Positions 46,412 to 54,607 of a stretch of DNA of 64,000 nt are shown here, in pieces. This DNA is from Komagataeibacter medellinensis NBRC 3288 (lineage in GTDB: Bacteria > Pseudomonadota > Alphaproteobacteria > Acetobacterales > Acetobacteraceae). The position numbers and the translations under genes were made by a program. Positions within the stretch are counted from its first letter, which is position 1. The number at the start of each line of letters is the position of its first letter. The notes below the pieces were generated by a model. That model ran no database searches. It had not been told where the DNA came from and worked only from the letters and a program-made list of their open reading frames with translations. The stretch covers positions 2,076,001 through 2,140,000 of the forward strand of contig NC_016027.1 in assembly GCF_000182745.2 (NCBI RefSeq), in the 5' to 3' direction.

Positions 46412-47614
46412 ATGCGTATTATGACCGGGCAGCAGGCGTCATCGGGGTCACCTACACGGCGGATACTGCCCGTCGTACTCTTCAACCTCCTGTGTTACAT
46501 CGATATCGGGCTGCCGATGGCGGTCATTCCCGTCTTCGTGCATCAGGTGCTGGGCTATAATACGGTGCTGGCGGGGCTTGCGGTCTCGCTGCAGTACCTG
46601 GCCACCTTTGCCTCGCGCGCCAGCGCCGGGCGGCGTGCGGACCGGCATGGAGCCAAGCCCACGGTGGTGGCGGGGCTTGCGATATGCACCCTGTCGGGGG
46701 TGGCGCTCATGCTATCGGGGATCATGCTGCATTTTGCGGCCCTGTCCATCGGATTGCTGATCATCAGTCGTATCCTGCTCGGGATCGGGGAAAGCTGGAC
46801 CGCAACCGGCGCCATCATGTGGAACATCGGTCGCGTGGGCGCGGCGCGGACCGCGCAGGTCATCTCATGGAACGGAGTGACCTCCTATGGTGGCATCGCG
46901 CTTGGTGCACCGGTGGGGCAGTTGCTGGCAGGGTTGCCGCTGCCCTATGGGGGGCTGACCGTGGTGGGCCTGCTCTCGGCGGGGCTTACGCTGTTTGGCT
47001 TCGTACTGGCGCGACAGTACGCACCCGTGCCGCCCGTGGCGGCCAAGGGGCCACCCATGTCGTTCGGTGCCGTGTTCATGCGCGTGCTGCCCCATGGCGC
47101 GGTGCTGGCATGCGGGTCCGTGGGTTTTGGCACGATCTCGGCCTGCCTTGCGCTGTTCTATGCCCATAACAACTGGAATGGCGCAGCGATGGCGTTGGCC
47201 GGATTTGGTGTGAGCTTCATGCTCATGCGTTTTATCTTTGCCCGGCAGATCGACCGCTATGGCGGACTGGTCGTGGCATTGGTCTCGTTGCTGGTGGAAA
47301 CGCTGGGGCTGCTGGTGCTGTGGCGGTGTACCACCGTGGCAGGTGCCGCACTGGGGGCGGCGCTGACGGGGGCGGGCTTCTCGCTGGTCTTTCCCGCAAT
47401 GGGGGTGCTGGCCGTGGCGCGCGTGGGGCCGGAAAATCGCGGTGCGGCACTGGGTGCATTCTCGGTTTTTCTTGATATTGCCGTGGGCCTGTCCGGCCCG
47501 CTGCTGGGGCTGGTGATCCAGACCATGGGATATGGCGCGCTGTTTGTGGTGTCCGCCCTGTTTACGTTGGCGGGCGTGGGTGTAACCATTGTGCTGAAAT
47601 TCCTGCCACGCTGA
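46412..47614 (+). CDS. MFS transporter
   Basis: The 400-residue protein has twelve likely membrane segments, and the MFS loop-2 signature GRRADRHGAKPTVVAGL after the second. The first half resembles the YfcJ/YhhS group of small-molecule exporters (VIPVFVHQVLGYNTVLAGLAV). Substrate and direction cannot be read. The start ATG 46412 or 46421 cannot be settled. A LOG-family gene follows 45 bases later. Confidence 0.85.
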   Translation: MRIMTGQQASSGSPTRRILPVVLFNLLCYIDIGLPMAVIPVFVHQVLGYNTVLAGLAVSLQYLATFASRASAGRRADRHGAKPTVVAGLAICTLSGVALMLSGIMLHFAALSIGLLIISRILLGIGESWTATGAIMWNIGRVGAARTAQVISWNGVTSYGGIALGAPVGQLLAGLPLPYGGLTVVGLLSAGLTLFGFVLARQYAPVPPVAAKGPPMSFGAVFMRVLPHGAVLACGSVGFGTISACLALFYAHNNWNGAAMALAGFGVSFMLMRFIFARQIDRYGGLVVALVSLLVETLGLLVLWRCTTVAGAALGAALTGAGFSLVFPAMGVLAVARVGPENRGAALGAFSVFLDIAVGLSGPLLGLVIQTMGYGALFVVSALFTLAGVGVTIVLKFLPR

Positions 47615-47659
47615 AGAGCATGGCGAACTGATATTCTTGCAGGGAGCAGAGTTGGGTCT

Positions 47660-48244
47660 ATGCAGATTTCATCCGTTGCCGTTTTTTGTGGGTCGCGCTT
47701 CGGCTCGCGGTCGGAATATGCAGCACAAGCCCGCGCGCTGGGGGCCGCACTGGGGCACGCCGGCATCAGGCTTGTCTATGGCGGGGGCCATGTGGGGCTT
47801 ATGGGCACGGTGGCGGATGCGGCCCTTGCCGCCGGTGGCGCGGTGACGGGCATCATTCCCGCCTTCCTGCATTCGCGTGAGATCATGCATGAAGGTGTGA
47901 CCGACCTGACCGTGACGGAGGGCATGCATGACCGCAAGGCGCGCATGTTCGCGCTATCTGATGCTTTTGTGGTGATGCCGGGTGGCCTTGGTACGTTTGA
48001 CGAGACGATCGAGATCATGACCTGGCGGCAGTTGCGCCAGCACGACAAGCCGATCTACATCGTCAATATCGCGGGCTGGGCCGATTCTCTGCTGGCCATG
48101 ATCGAGAGTTGCATCACCGACGGGTTTGCCGCCCCCACTGTGCGTAACCTGTTTGCCGTCGTGCCCGATGTGCCCGCCCTTATGGCGGCACTGGAAAGCC
48201 TGCCGGTGCAGTCCAATGCGCGCGATACGGTGCCGACACTGTAA
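47660..48244 (+). CDS. LOG family nucleotide phosphoribohydrolase-like protein
   Basis: The 194-residue protein has the LOG motifs PGGLGTFDETIEIMTWRQL and the GGGHVGLMG loop with a normal length. The family cleaves the ribose-5-phosphate from nucleotides, including cytokinin nucleotides in plants and some bacteria. The real substrate here is not known. It is followed by tRNA-Pro. Confidence 0.88.
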   Translation: MQISSVAVFCGSRFGSRSEYAAQARALGAALGHAGIRLVYGGGHVGLMGTVADAALAAGGAVTGIIPAFLHSREIMHEGVTDLTVTEGMHDRKARMFALSDAFVVMPGGLGTFDETIEIMTWRQLRQHDKPIYIVNIAGWADSLLAMIESCITDGFAAPTVRNLFAVVPDVPALMAALESLPVQSNARDTVPTL

Positions 48245-48261
48245 AACTTTCATCTATCCCC

Positions 48262-48290
48262 TTGCCTAAATCCTGATGGCCTTGTATAGC
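48262..48290 (+). promoter_or_regulatory. Putative promoter of tRNA-Pro
   Basis: TTGCCT (48262-48267) and TATAGC (48285-48290) with 17 bases between, 10 bases from the tRNA start. Confidence 0.5.
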
Positions 48291-48299
48291 CGCCTGCAA

Positions 48300-48376
48300 C
48301 GGAGTGTAGCTCAGCCTGGTAGAGCACTGTGTTCGGGACGCAGGGGCCGGAGGTTCGAATCCTCTCACTCCGACCA
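48300..48376 (+). tRNA. tRNA-Pro (anticodon CGG)
   Basis: A complete cloverleaf with acceptor CGGAGTG/CACTCCG, D-arm AGCTCAGCCTGGTAGAGC, anticodon loop TTCGGGA (anticodon CGG), T-arm GGAGGTTCGAATCC and encoded CCA at 48374-48376. Confidence 0.97.
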
Positions 48377-48384
48377 GATTTTCA

Positions 48385-48415
48385 AGCCGGATGCCCTATG
48401 GTGTCCGGCTTTTTT
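48385..48415 (+). terminator. Terminator after tRNA-Pro
   Basis: AGCCGGA and TCCGGCT form a hairpin followed by T6. Confidence 0.8.
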
Positions 48416-48564
48416 CTGTTTCATGTCGTAACACCCCTGGTATTGCGGCCTTAGGGGAAATCCTCTATTTCCGGTTTCCGGCGGGGGATGGTCTGCATGC
48501 GGGGTGTCCTTGACCTGCATCGCCATCTGATCCGCCCTACAAGCCTCCGGGACCATGACCAAGT

Positions 48565-49359
48565 ATGCAAATTTCTTCAGTCGTCGCGCATTCTGATACG
48601 CATGACAGAGGGGAGGCCCAGCCGGGGCCGGTCCTGAGCATCATCATTCCCTGTTACAATGAACGGGGCAATGTGGAACCCCTGGTCCGCGCCGTGGAAC
48701 AGGCAGTGACACACCCGCATTGGGAACTTATATTCGTTGATGACAACTCCCCTGATGGCACCATTGGGGAAATCTGGCGTCTGGCGCAGCTAGACAGTCG
48801 GGTGCGCGGCATCCTGCGTGTGGGCCGCCGTGGCCTGTCCTCTGCCGTGATCGAGGGGGTATTGTCGTCATCCGCGCCGATTGTTGCCGTGATGGATGGT
48901 GACATGCAGCATGATGAACGGCTGCTGGAACAGATGTTCGATGCCATCCACAACCAAGGTTACGATGTAGCGATTGGCAGCCGCCATGTCGAAGGGGGTG
49001 ATAACAGTGGCCTTGCCAATGCCTGGCGGTTATTCCTGTCCAATACCGGCATCCGTATTGCCCAGTGCTTCCTGTCCGTGCGGGTCAGTGATCCGATGAG
49101 CGGGTTCTTTGCCGTCCGGCGCGACCTGTTCGTCAACTCTGTCGCCAATCTTTCCGGCACGGGATTCAAGATCCTGCTTGATATGCTGATGGCGCAGAAA
49201 ACCACCCCACGGGTCATTGAACTGCCATTTGTTTTCCGTTCACGCCATGAAGGGGAAAGCAAGATGGACAGCAAGGTGCTTGTGCAGTTCGGGCAGATGA
49301 TTCTGCAGCATATGCTCAAGAAAAAAAAGCGTTCTCTTTCCGCTGTTTCCTCATCGTGA
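48565..49359 (+). CDS. Family-2 glycosyltransferase, dolichol-phosphate-mannose-synthase-like
   Basis: The 264 residues have LSIIIPCYNERGNVEPLV, FVDDNSPDGT, GRRGLSSAVIEGVLSS and the DXD-type VMDGDMQHD, then the SDPMSGFFAVRR segment, ending without membrane segments. This is the DPM1 pattern: it moves mannose (or another sugar) from a nucleotide sugar to a polyprenol phosphate in the membrane. The following genes are GT-C-like transferases that use such lipid-linked sugars. Confidence 0.85.
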   Translation: MQISSVVAHSDTHDRGEAQPGPVLSIIIPCYNERGNVEPLVRAVEQAVTHPHWELIFVDDNSPDGTIGEIWRLAQLDSRVRGILRVGRRGLSSAVIEGVLSSSAPIVAVMDGDMQHDERLLEQMFDAIHNQGYDVAIGSRHVEGGDNSGLANAWRLFLSNTGIRIAQCFLSVRVSDPMSGFFAVRRDLFVNSVANLSGTGFKILLDMLMAQKTTPRVIELPFVFRSRHEGESKMDSKVLVQFGQMILQHMLKKKKRSLSAVSSS

Positions 49360-49387
49360 AAACAGGCTTCGCCGTAGCCTGTTTTTC
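49360..49387 (+). terminator. Terminator after the DPM1-like gene
   Basis: ACAGGCT and AGCCTGT pair around TCGCCGT, and T-rich sequence follows. The rest of the 306-base gap up to 49666 shows no gene that I can support. Confidence 0.7.
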
Positions 49388-49665
49388 TCTGCTCCAGGCG
49401 CATAATTCCTACCCGTAGCAGCGAATGTTCCGGCTCCCGGAGCAAAATCTGGTTTTCGGCTCTCGATGTGTCATGACCGCGCACGCCATGGAGATCCCCG
49501 AAGGTTTGATGGTAGCGTCAGAAGCATGTCTGTTTACATGGTGCGGGGCCGACTGGATGGATAGCCCCCAAGGGAACGCCAGGCCGTTCAAGGTTGAGTA
49601 ACGTTCTGTCTCATGGGGGGAGTCAGGCAGACGGGCTACGATGACGAAACGGGATTTCCTTTGGC

Positions 49666-51192
49666 ATGTTCGGTCCGATGGATATGAAGATGATAAAAAA
49701 CAGCAGGTTGTCAGTGCCGTTCATAGTCTTCATATTCATTATTTCGTTCCTTTACCGCTTTGCCATCCCCTGTTTTTATCCCTCGGCCCTGCGTGCGGAT
49801 GAAATATTCCAGGTCCTCGAACCTGCCCATCGCCAGTTGACCGGCCACGGCGTGACAACCTGGGAATGGCAGGCCGGTATCCGTAACTGGGCCTTTCCTG
49901 ATCTGATCGCGGATGTATGGCGCGTAACCGATGCTCTGGGGCTGGGGCATTCGCCGCTTTGGATACAGGGTATCTTGTGTTTTTTTTCGCTTGGTCTCGT
50001 TGCAGTCTTCATGGGACTGGGCAGGATTGCGGCGGGGCGCACCGGGCTGGTTGCTTGTGGTCTCATGGGTGCGTTATGGCCAGATCTCGTGCTGGGGGCC
50101 TCCCGTACCGCAACCGAGATGGTAGGGGGTAACCTGCTGGCGCTGGGCACAATTATGGGAATGATTGCGCGTATGGCGCAGGGCAGCCAGCCTGGCTTGT
50201 CTCTTTCCCGTGTGGCAGGTCATGGCATTACCGGTCTTTATACGGGCTCGGCATTTTTTATCGGCTGTGGCGCAGGGTTGCGTTTCCAGCTTATGCCCGC
50301 TGCCGTTCTGACGCTGGTATGGATGGTATGGTGGTGCAGGCGGCAACTGGTCCGGGTCGTATTGCTGGCTACGGGTTTTGCCCTGCCTGTGCTGGTATAT
50401 GGTCTCGTTGACCTGCGGACATATGGTACACTGTTTGGTTCTGTTTTCCGTAACGTGCATGCCAATATCGGGCAGAATATTGCTGCCAGTTATGGAACGG
50501 CGCCCTTCTATTTCTATATCATCGACCTGCTGGGGCGCTGGCAGGTGGCTTTTGTGCTCGTCATCGGCTTTTTCATATATGGGTTCCGTCAGTTTTCCAT
50601 GCCAGCCATGGTGGCGGTGGCGGTCATTCTGTCCCATTCCTTGATCGGTCATAAGGAACCGTCCTTCATTTACGGTGCCATCCCGTTACTGCTGGTCGTG
50701 GCGACAGTGGCGTTCAGCCAGTGGGTAAACCAGGATCCACTTCTGTGGTCAGGGCGCAGGGTCATGTTGGGGCTTGTCATGATACCATTGCTTGGCTTTG
50801 TGCAAGAACTGTCCCTGATCCATATCCGTAACAGTGATGCCCTGATCCGCCTGCAGCAGATTGCAGCGCGGCAGCCCGATATCTGCGGCCTGGCATTTCC
50901 CATTCGGGGGGAGTGGTCCCATGTGGGGGGGTACTCCTATTTTCCCCATCATGACGTGCCGCTCTATTTTGCTTATGATACAGCCTCTATGGCGCAACTG
51001 GCTGGACGGTACAACTACCTCATCACATATGGTAAAACGTGGTCCGCACCACCCGAGGATAAGAGTGTCGCCTGCTTGCGGGAGTTCTGTCTTTTCCGCG
51101 TGGAATCCCACTGTAGTGCCCCGCCGGATTATGAACAGTTCGGACAGGTGGTAAGGCAGTATGAAGCAGCTACCCATGCTGGTCACGATTAG
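49666..51192 (+). CDS. GT22-type (Alg9/GPI mannosyltransferase-like) membrane glycosyltransferase
   Basis: The 508-residue polytopic protein starts at ATG 49666 or 49678 and has a first membrane segment at about 12-32. The first luminal loop reads ADEIFQVLEPAHRQLTGHG, then TWEWQAGIRNW, the GT22 pattern with its conserved Asp-Glu. About ten further membrane segments follow. Enzymes of this type move mannose from polyprenol-phosphate-mannose to lipid-linked glycans on the periplasmic side. The DPM1-like gene upstream can make the donor. The acceptor is unknown. Confidence 0.78.
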   Translation: MFGPMDMKMIKNSRLSVPFIVFIFIISFLYRFAIPCFYPSALRADEIFQVLEPAHRQLTGHGVTTWEWQAGIRNWAFPDLIADVWRVTDALGLGHSPLWIQGILCFFSLGLVAVFMGLGRIAAGRTGLVACGLMGALWPDLVLGASRTATEMVGGNLLALGTIMGMIARMAQGSQPGLSLSRVAGHGITGLYTGSAFFIGCGAGLRFQLMPAAVLTLVWMVWWCRRQLVRVVLLATGFALPVLVYGLVDLRTYGTLFGSVFRNVHANIGQNIAASYGTAPFYFYIIDLLGRWQVAFVLVIGFFIYGFRQFSMPAMVAVAVILSHSLIGHKEPSFIYGAIPLLLVVATVAFSQWVNQDPLLWSGRRVMLGLVMIPLLGFVQELSLIHIRNSDALIRLQQIAARQPDICGLAFPIRGEWSHVGGYSYFPHHDVPLYFAYDTASMAQLAGRYNYLITYGKTWSAPPEDKSVACLREFCLFRVESHCSAPPDYEQFGQVVRQYEAATHAGHD

Positions 51193-51307
51193 GCAGGGAA
51201 GGGACGAAGCTACCGCTGGGAAGTCGGTCTTTCTACAAAGAAGAAGATACAGAAGATGGCCCTGAAGCGTTCTTGTTTTTCAATTATTTCAAGGCAGGCT
51301 CGATGAT

Positions 51308-52975
51308 ATGAGCGTAAACGGCAAATATATTTATCTTATTCTGATATTTTCTTTTATGTTACTTGGGGGAATTTCGTGTTATCATTACGGTTTGCGGTTT
51401 TTACCTGATTCAGATCAGGCCAATGCTCTGTTCGAGGCGCAAGATATTGCGCAAGGAAATGTGTTTCTGAAGGGATGGGTCAACTCCCCCGATAATTTCT
51501 GGTTGATAGACCTGCTGAGCATGGCTGGTTTGCTCAAAATCATACCAGATGGCGTGACTGTGTTGCATCTTCTGCCGGCCCTGTGGTGGGGAGGAATCAT
51601 CGGAGTTGCATCATGTCTGGCGTGCAACGGCAGGGGGGGCAGATCATGGCGATGCCTGCTGCCAGTTGTGGCCTTTATTGCCATCATTCCTCTGTATGAG
51701 CAGGGGGCGCTCGCGTTCGTTACTTATACGCCTTATCACGTGGGGACGATGTTCGTTGCGCTGCTTGGTATCATGGCAACAGGGCGGGTGTTGGACGGAA
51801 CAGGTGGAAAGCTGGCGCAGGCCAGTCTGTTTGGGATCGTTAGCGTTATCTTTATTAGTGACCCGTTTGCCGTATGCTGTTTTGTCATGCCGGCCTGTCT
51901 TGTCAGTCTGTGGCGGGTCTGGACGGGGGATAAACCCGCCAGCGGCGTACGCTGCTTCGTGCTTATGGTTCTCGCCTTTGTAGTAGCTACGGGTATCAAG
52001 ACCGGCATCCGTGAGGCAGGAGGCTTTCGGTCCATGCACGCTGCGGCACATTTTCTGCCGCTGTCCGAGCTGCCTCGGCATCTGATATTTTCGCTTATGT
52101 CTGTGCTTGATCTGTTTGGTGTCAACTTTTGGGGCAAGACTATTGCTGGGCGCGCTAACCACAATGCCCTGACAGATATGGTACGCTTGGTACCGTTTGC
52201 GCTCATCGTGCACTATGTGTGGCGTTATGTCCGTAACCGGCTGGATGAGGTTAGACAGAACCGGTCTTTTTCTGGTGGCGATGCTGTCTCGGATATTCTG
52301 GTGCTGGGCCTTGTCATGGATGCCGTTGCGGCCTCAGTACTGAATTTCTATATCCCGGGAGAGGACATTATTCGTTATTTTCTGCCGGTCCTGCTGTTTG
52401 CTCCCATCGTTTATGCCCGTTCTGGCAATGCTGAAAAGACATCCGGCTTATTTTTGGGCGTGATTGTGTGTTCATCATTGGCCTGTGTACTGACATGGAA
52501 TCCGCGACAGGATGTGGATGTGGATATCGATCCATATCAGGTCGGTCATCAGTTGGATGTGCGGCCTCTGGTGGAGCTGCTGCGCCAGCAGCACCTTACG
52601 CATGGGTATACAGATTATTGGCATGCCTCGCTTACAACATTGGTCAGCGGGGATGAGATAAGACTGCGGGCAATTACGGATAGCCCGGATACATTTGGCC
52701 CGAAGCTTGGTGCGTGCACCCTGCAGGCCCGTCCGTGGCTGAGCAAAAGGCAGTGGTATCTGCCCGAAGATTTGCAGGGTACGGACCGGGTCTTTTTCCT
52801 GGTCTATTCCCATGCCCTTCAGAGTGACGATCACCTAACGCGAGCTGTCATTGTGAAAAACCTTGGAACACCCAATCTGGTTCTGCCCGTAGACGACTCA
52901 CTGTCGCTGCTCATATATGACCGTCAGAGAGTCATGCCATGTCATGGTCTATTTGAGTGGAAAGAGAATAGATAA
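51308..52975 (+). CDS. Polytopic GT-C-like membrane protein, unassigned
   Basis: The 555 residues start with one membrane segment (residues 8-28), then the loop LRFLPDSDQANALFEAQDIA, which places acidic residues where GT-C enzymes have their metal/donor site. About nine further membrane segments follow, and a 150-residue soluble C-terminal part. I do not recognise a named family. The location between GT22-like and PIG-V-like genes supports a role in the same glycan pathway. Confidence 0.55.
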   Translation: MSVNGKYIYLILIFSFMLLGGISCYHYGLRFLPDSDQANALFEAQDIAQGNVFLKGWVNSPDNFWLIDLLSMAGLLKIIPDGVTVLHLLPALWWGGIIGVASCLACNGRGGRSWRCLLPVVAFIAIIPLYEQGALAFVTYTPYHVGTMFVALLGIMATGRVLDGTGGKLAQASLFGIVSVIFISDPFAVCCFVMPACLVSLWRVWTGDKPASGVRCFVLMVLAFVVATGIKTGIREAGGFRSMHAAAHFLPLSELPRHLIFSLMSVLDLFGVNFWGKTIAGRANHNALTDMVRLVPFALIVHYVWRYVRNRLDEVRQNRSFSGGDAVSDILVLGLVMDAVAASVLNFYIPGEDIIRYFLPVLLFAPIVYARSGNAEKTSGLFLGVIVCSSLACVLTWNPRQDVDVDIDPYQVGHQLDVRPLVELLRQQHLTHGYTDYWHASLTTLVSGDEIRLRAITDSPDTFGPKLGACTLQARPWLSKRQWYLPEDLQGTDRVFFLVYSHALQSDDHLTRAVIVKNLGTPNLVLPVDDSLSLLIYDRQRVMPCHGLFEWKENR

Positions 52976-53084
52976 TACTTTCCCTTCGACGAGGGGCACT
53001 GAGGTATGCGTTCTCCCACGTTGATGCATAGTCGTTTCTACTTTCTGTTCTTATAGAATAATGTGCGATCCAGCCAGGACACAG

Positions 53085-54188
53085 ATGAAAACCAAGATAT
53101 GGGCATTTCTTCTTTTCGTGCATGCTGCCGTACTGGGCTGTATTGTATGGCTTGCCCGTTCCTATGGCGGAATAGCGGCGGCTTCGTGCCACTGGGACTG
53201 TTCGGATGCTTATATGCGCATCGTGGACCAGGGTTATGATCGGACATCGTCCCTTGCCGCCCAATGGCTGGGAGAGGCAAATTGGGCTTTTTTTCCCGCT
53301 TTTCCCCTGACCCTGCGCACCATAAGGGATCTGACCGGATTACCCGCGCCCGATGTGGGTATCATACTGAACGCCGTTCTGCTGCCGATGTTGGCCTGGT
53401 TATGCTACCAGTACCAAAACAGGAAATGGGGACCGGTCGATTATCGGCTTTACTTCCTGTTCTTCTTTACCTTTCCAGCTACCCTGTGGTTCAGGGTCCA
53501 GTATACTGAATGCATGTTCGGCCTGTTCCTTATGGGTATGGCCTGGGCCGTTCTGAACAGCCGGTTCTATGTGGCGTCGCTGTCCGCCCTGCTGTTATGT
53601 CTCACCCGGCCAACGGGCATCCTATGTGTGCTGGTCTTCGCCGCGTTTCATATATTCATGTCCTGGCGGCGGAATGTCGGCTACCGGGGAAGGGAGCGTC
53701 TCCAGGCCCTGGCCGCATCGGTGATGGACAGCAGCCTGCTGGTTCTGGCTGGTGGGACCGGTATCTCGTTGTTTATGATCTATCTGTATCGTCTGACTGG
53801 CGACAGTCTGGCTTTTTCCCACGTACAGATTGCCTGGCATCGTGTATTCCATTTTCCGGGCTATTGGGTGTGGTTCAATCTGGAACACAAGACCCACGTC
53901 AACCTGGTAGTGGCGGCAATTCTGGACATGATCGTGATTTACAAGGGTTTCCAGAAGAAGCTCTATCTTGAAACGACCGTCCTGCTGGTTACGTTCATGG
54001 TTGCGTTTTCCTCAAGCCTGCTGTCGATCCATCGCATCATCATGGCTAATCCATTCTTTTTCATGATTGTCTATGCATGTCTGATGGATATGCGGCCTGC
54101 CGTGCGCAATGCGTTCATTGCCTTTTTTTCTGTTACCCTGCTGGTGATTACGGTCTTGTGGTTCCATGATACCAACCTGCTTTATTAG
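53085..54188 (+). CDS. PIG-V/GT76-like membrane mannosyltransferase
   Basis: The 367-residue protein starts at ATG 53085 (MKTKIWAFLLFVHAAV); the frame is open to 53061. The loop after the first segment has WDCSDAYMRIVDQGYD, then LGEANWAFFPAFPLTLR and later TLWFRVQYTECMFGLFLMG and LSALLLCLTRPTGIL. These are the features of the PIG-V family, which adds mannose to GPI anchors in eukaryotes and has bacterial relatives. The substrate in this bacterium is inferred. Confidence 0.68.
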   Translation: MKTKIWAFLLFVHAAVLGCIVWLARSYGGIAAASCHWDCSDAYMRIVDQGYDRTSSLAAQWLGEANWAFFPAFPLTLRTIRDLTGLPAPDVGIILNAVLLPMLAWLCYQYQNRKWGPVDYRLYFLFFFTFPATLWFRVQYTECMFGLFLMGMAWAVLNSRFYVASLSALLLCLTRPTGILCVLVFAAFHIFMSWRRNVGYRGRERLQALAASVMDSSLLVLAGGTGISLFMIYLYRLTGDSLAFSHVQIAWHRVFHFPGYWVWFNLEHKTHVNLVVAAILDMIVIYKGFQKKLYLETTVLLVTFMVAFSSSLLSIHRIIMANPFFFMIVYACLMDMRPAVRNAFIAFFSVTLLVITVLWFHDTNLLY

Positions 54189-54194
54189 GCTACA

Positions 54195-54434
54195 ATGAAC
54201 ACTCGCTCTCCTACTGTCCGGTTGGGGTATACGGTACGGTGGTACCTTGTACGTCTGGTACTGATTGCGCTATTGGGCGGCATCAATCTGTTTGCTTTCA
54301 GCCTGCGTTGGTATCCGCATGTGAGTGATAATTACCGCGATTTCTATATGCGACACGATATAACGCTGGGAGAATACGAGGCTAACGAAATCCGTGGTGT
54401 TTATGCCAGCCATCAAGATCGCTGGAGACGGTAG
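54195..54434 (+). CDS. Small membrane protein, 79 aa, hypothetical
   Basis: One membrane segment (about residues 15-37, YLVRLVLIALLGGINLFAFSL) is followed by a charged tail with many Asp, Glu and Arg. It begins 6 bases after the PIG-V-like gene, so it is probably co-transcribed and may be a partner of the membrane enzymes. No family recognised. Confidence 0.5.
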   Translation: MNTRSPTVRLGYTVRWYLVRLVLIALLGGINLFAFSLRWYPHVSDNYRDFYMRHDITLGEYEANEIRGVYASHQDRWRR

Positions 54435-54607
54435 CTGTGGCTGGTCATGCCTTTATTCGGGAGCCTTGCCGCCCGTCTTGTCAGCACGGGTATGGGTCTG
54501 ACCGGTGTCGCTCCAGCCTGTGGCGGAGCGTCTCTGTTATTCGGGCTTCCCCTGCCTGTTCAGGGATAGTCTGATAGGCAGGGAGAAGCCCCATGACCCC
54601 AGCATGT

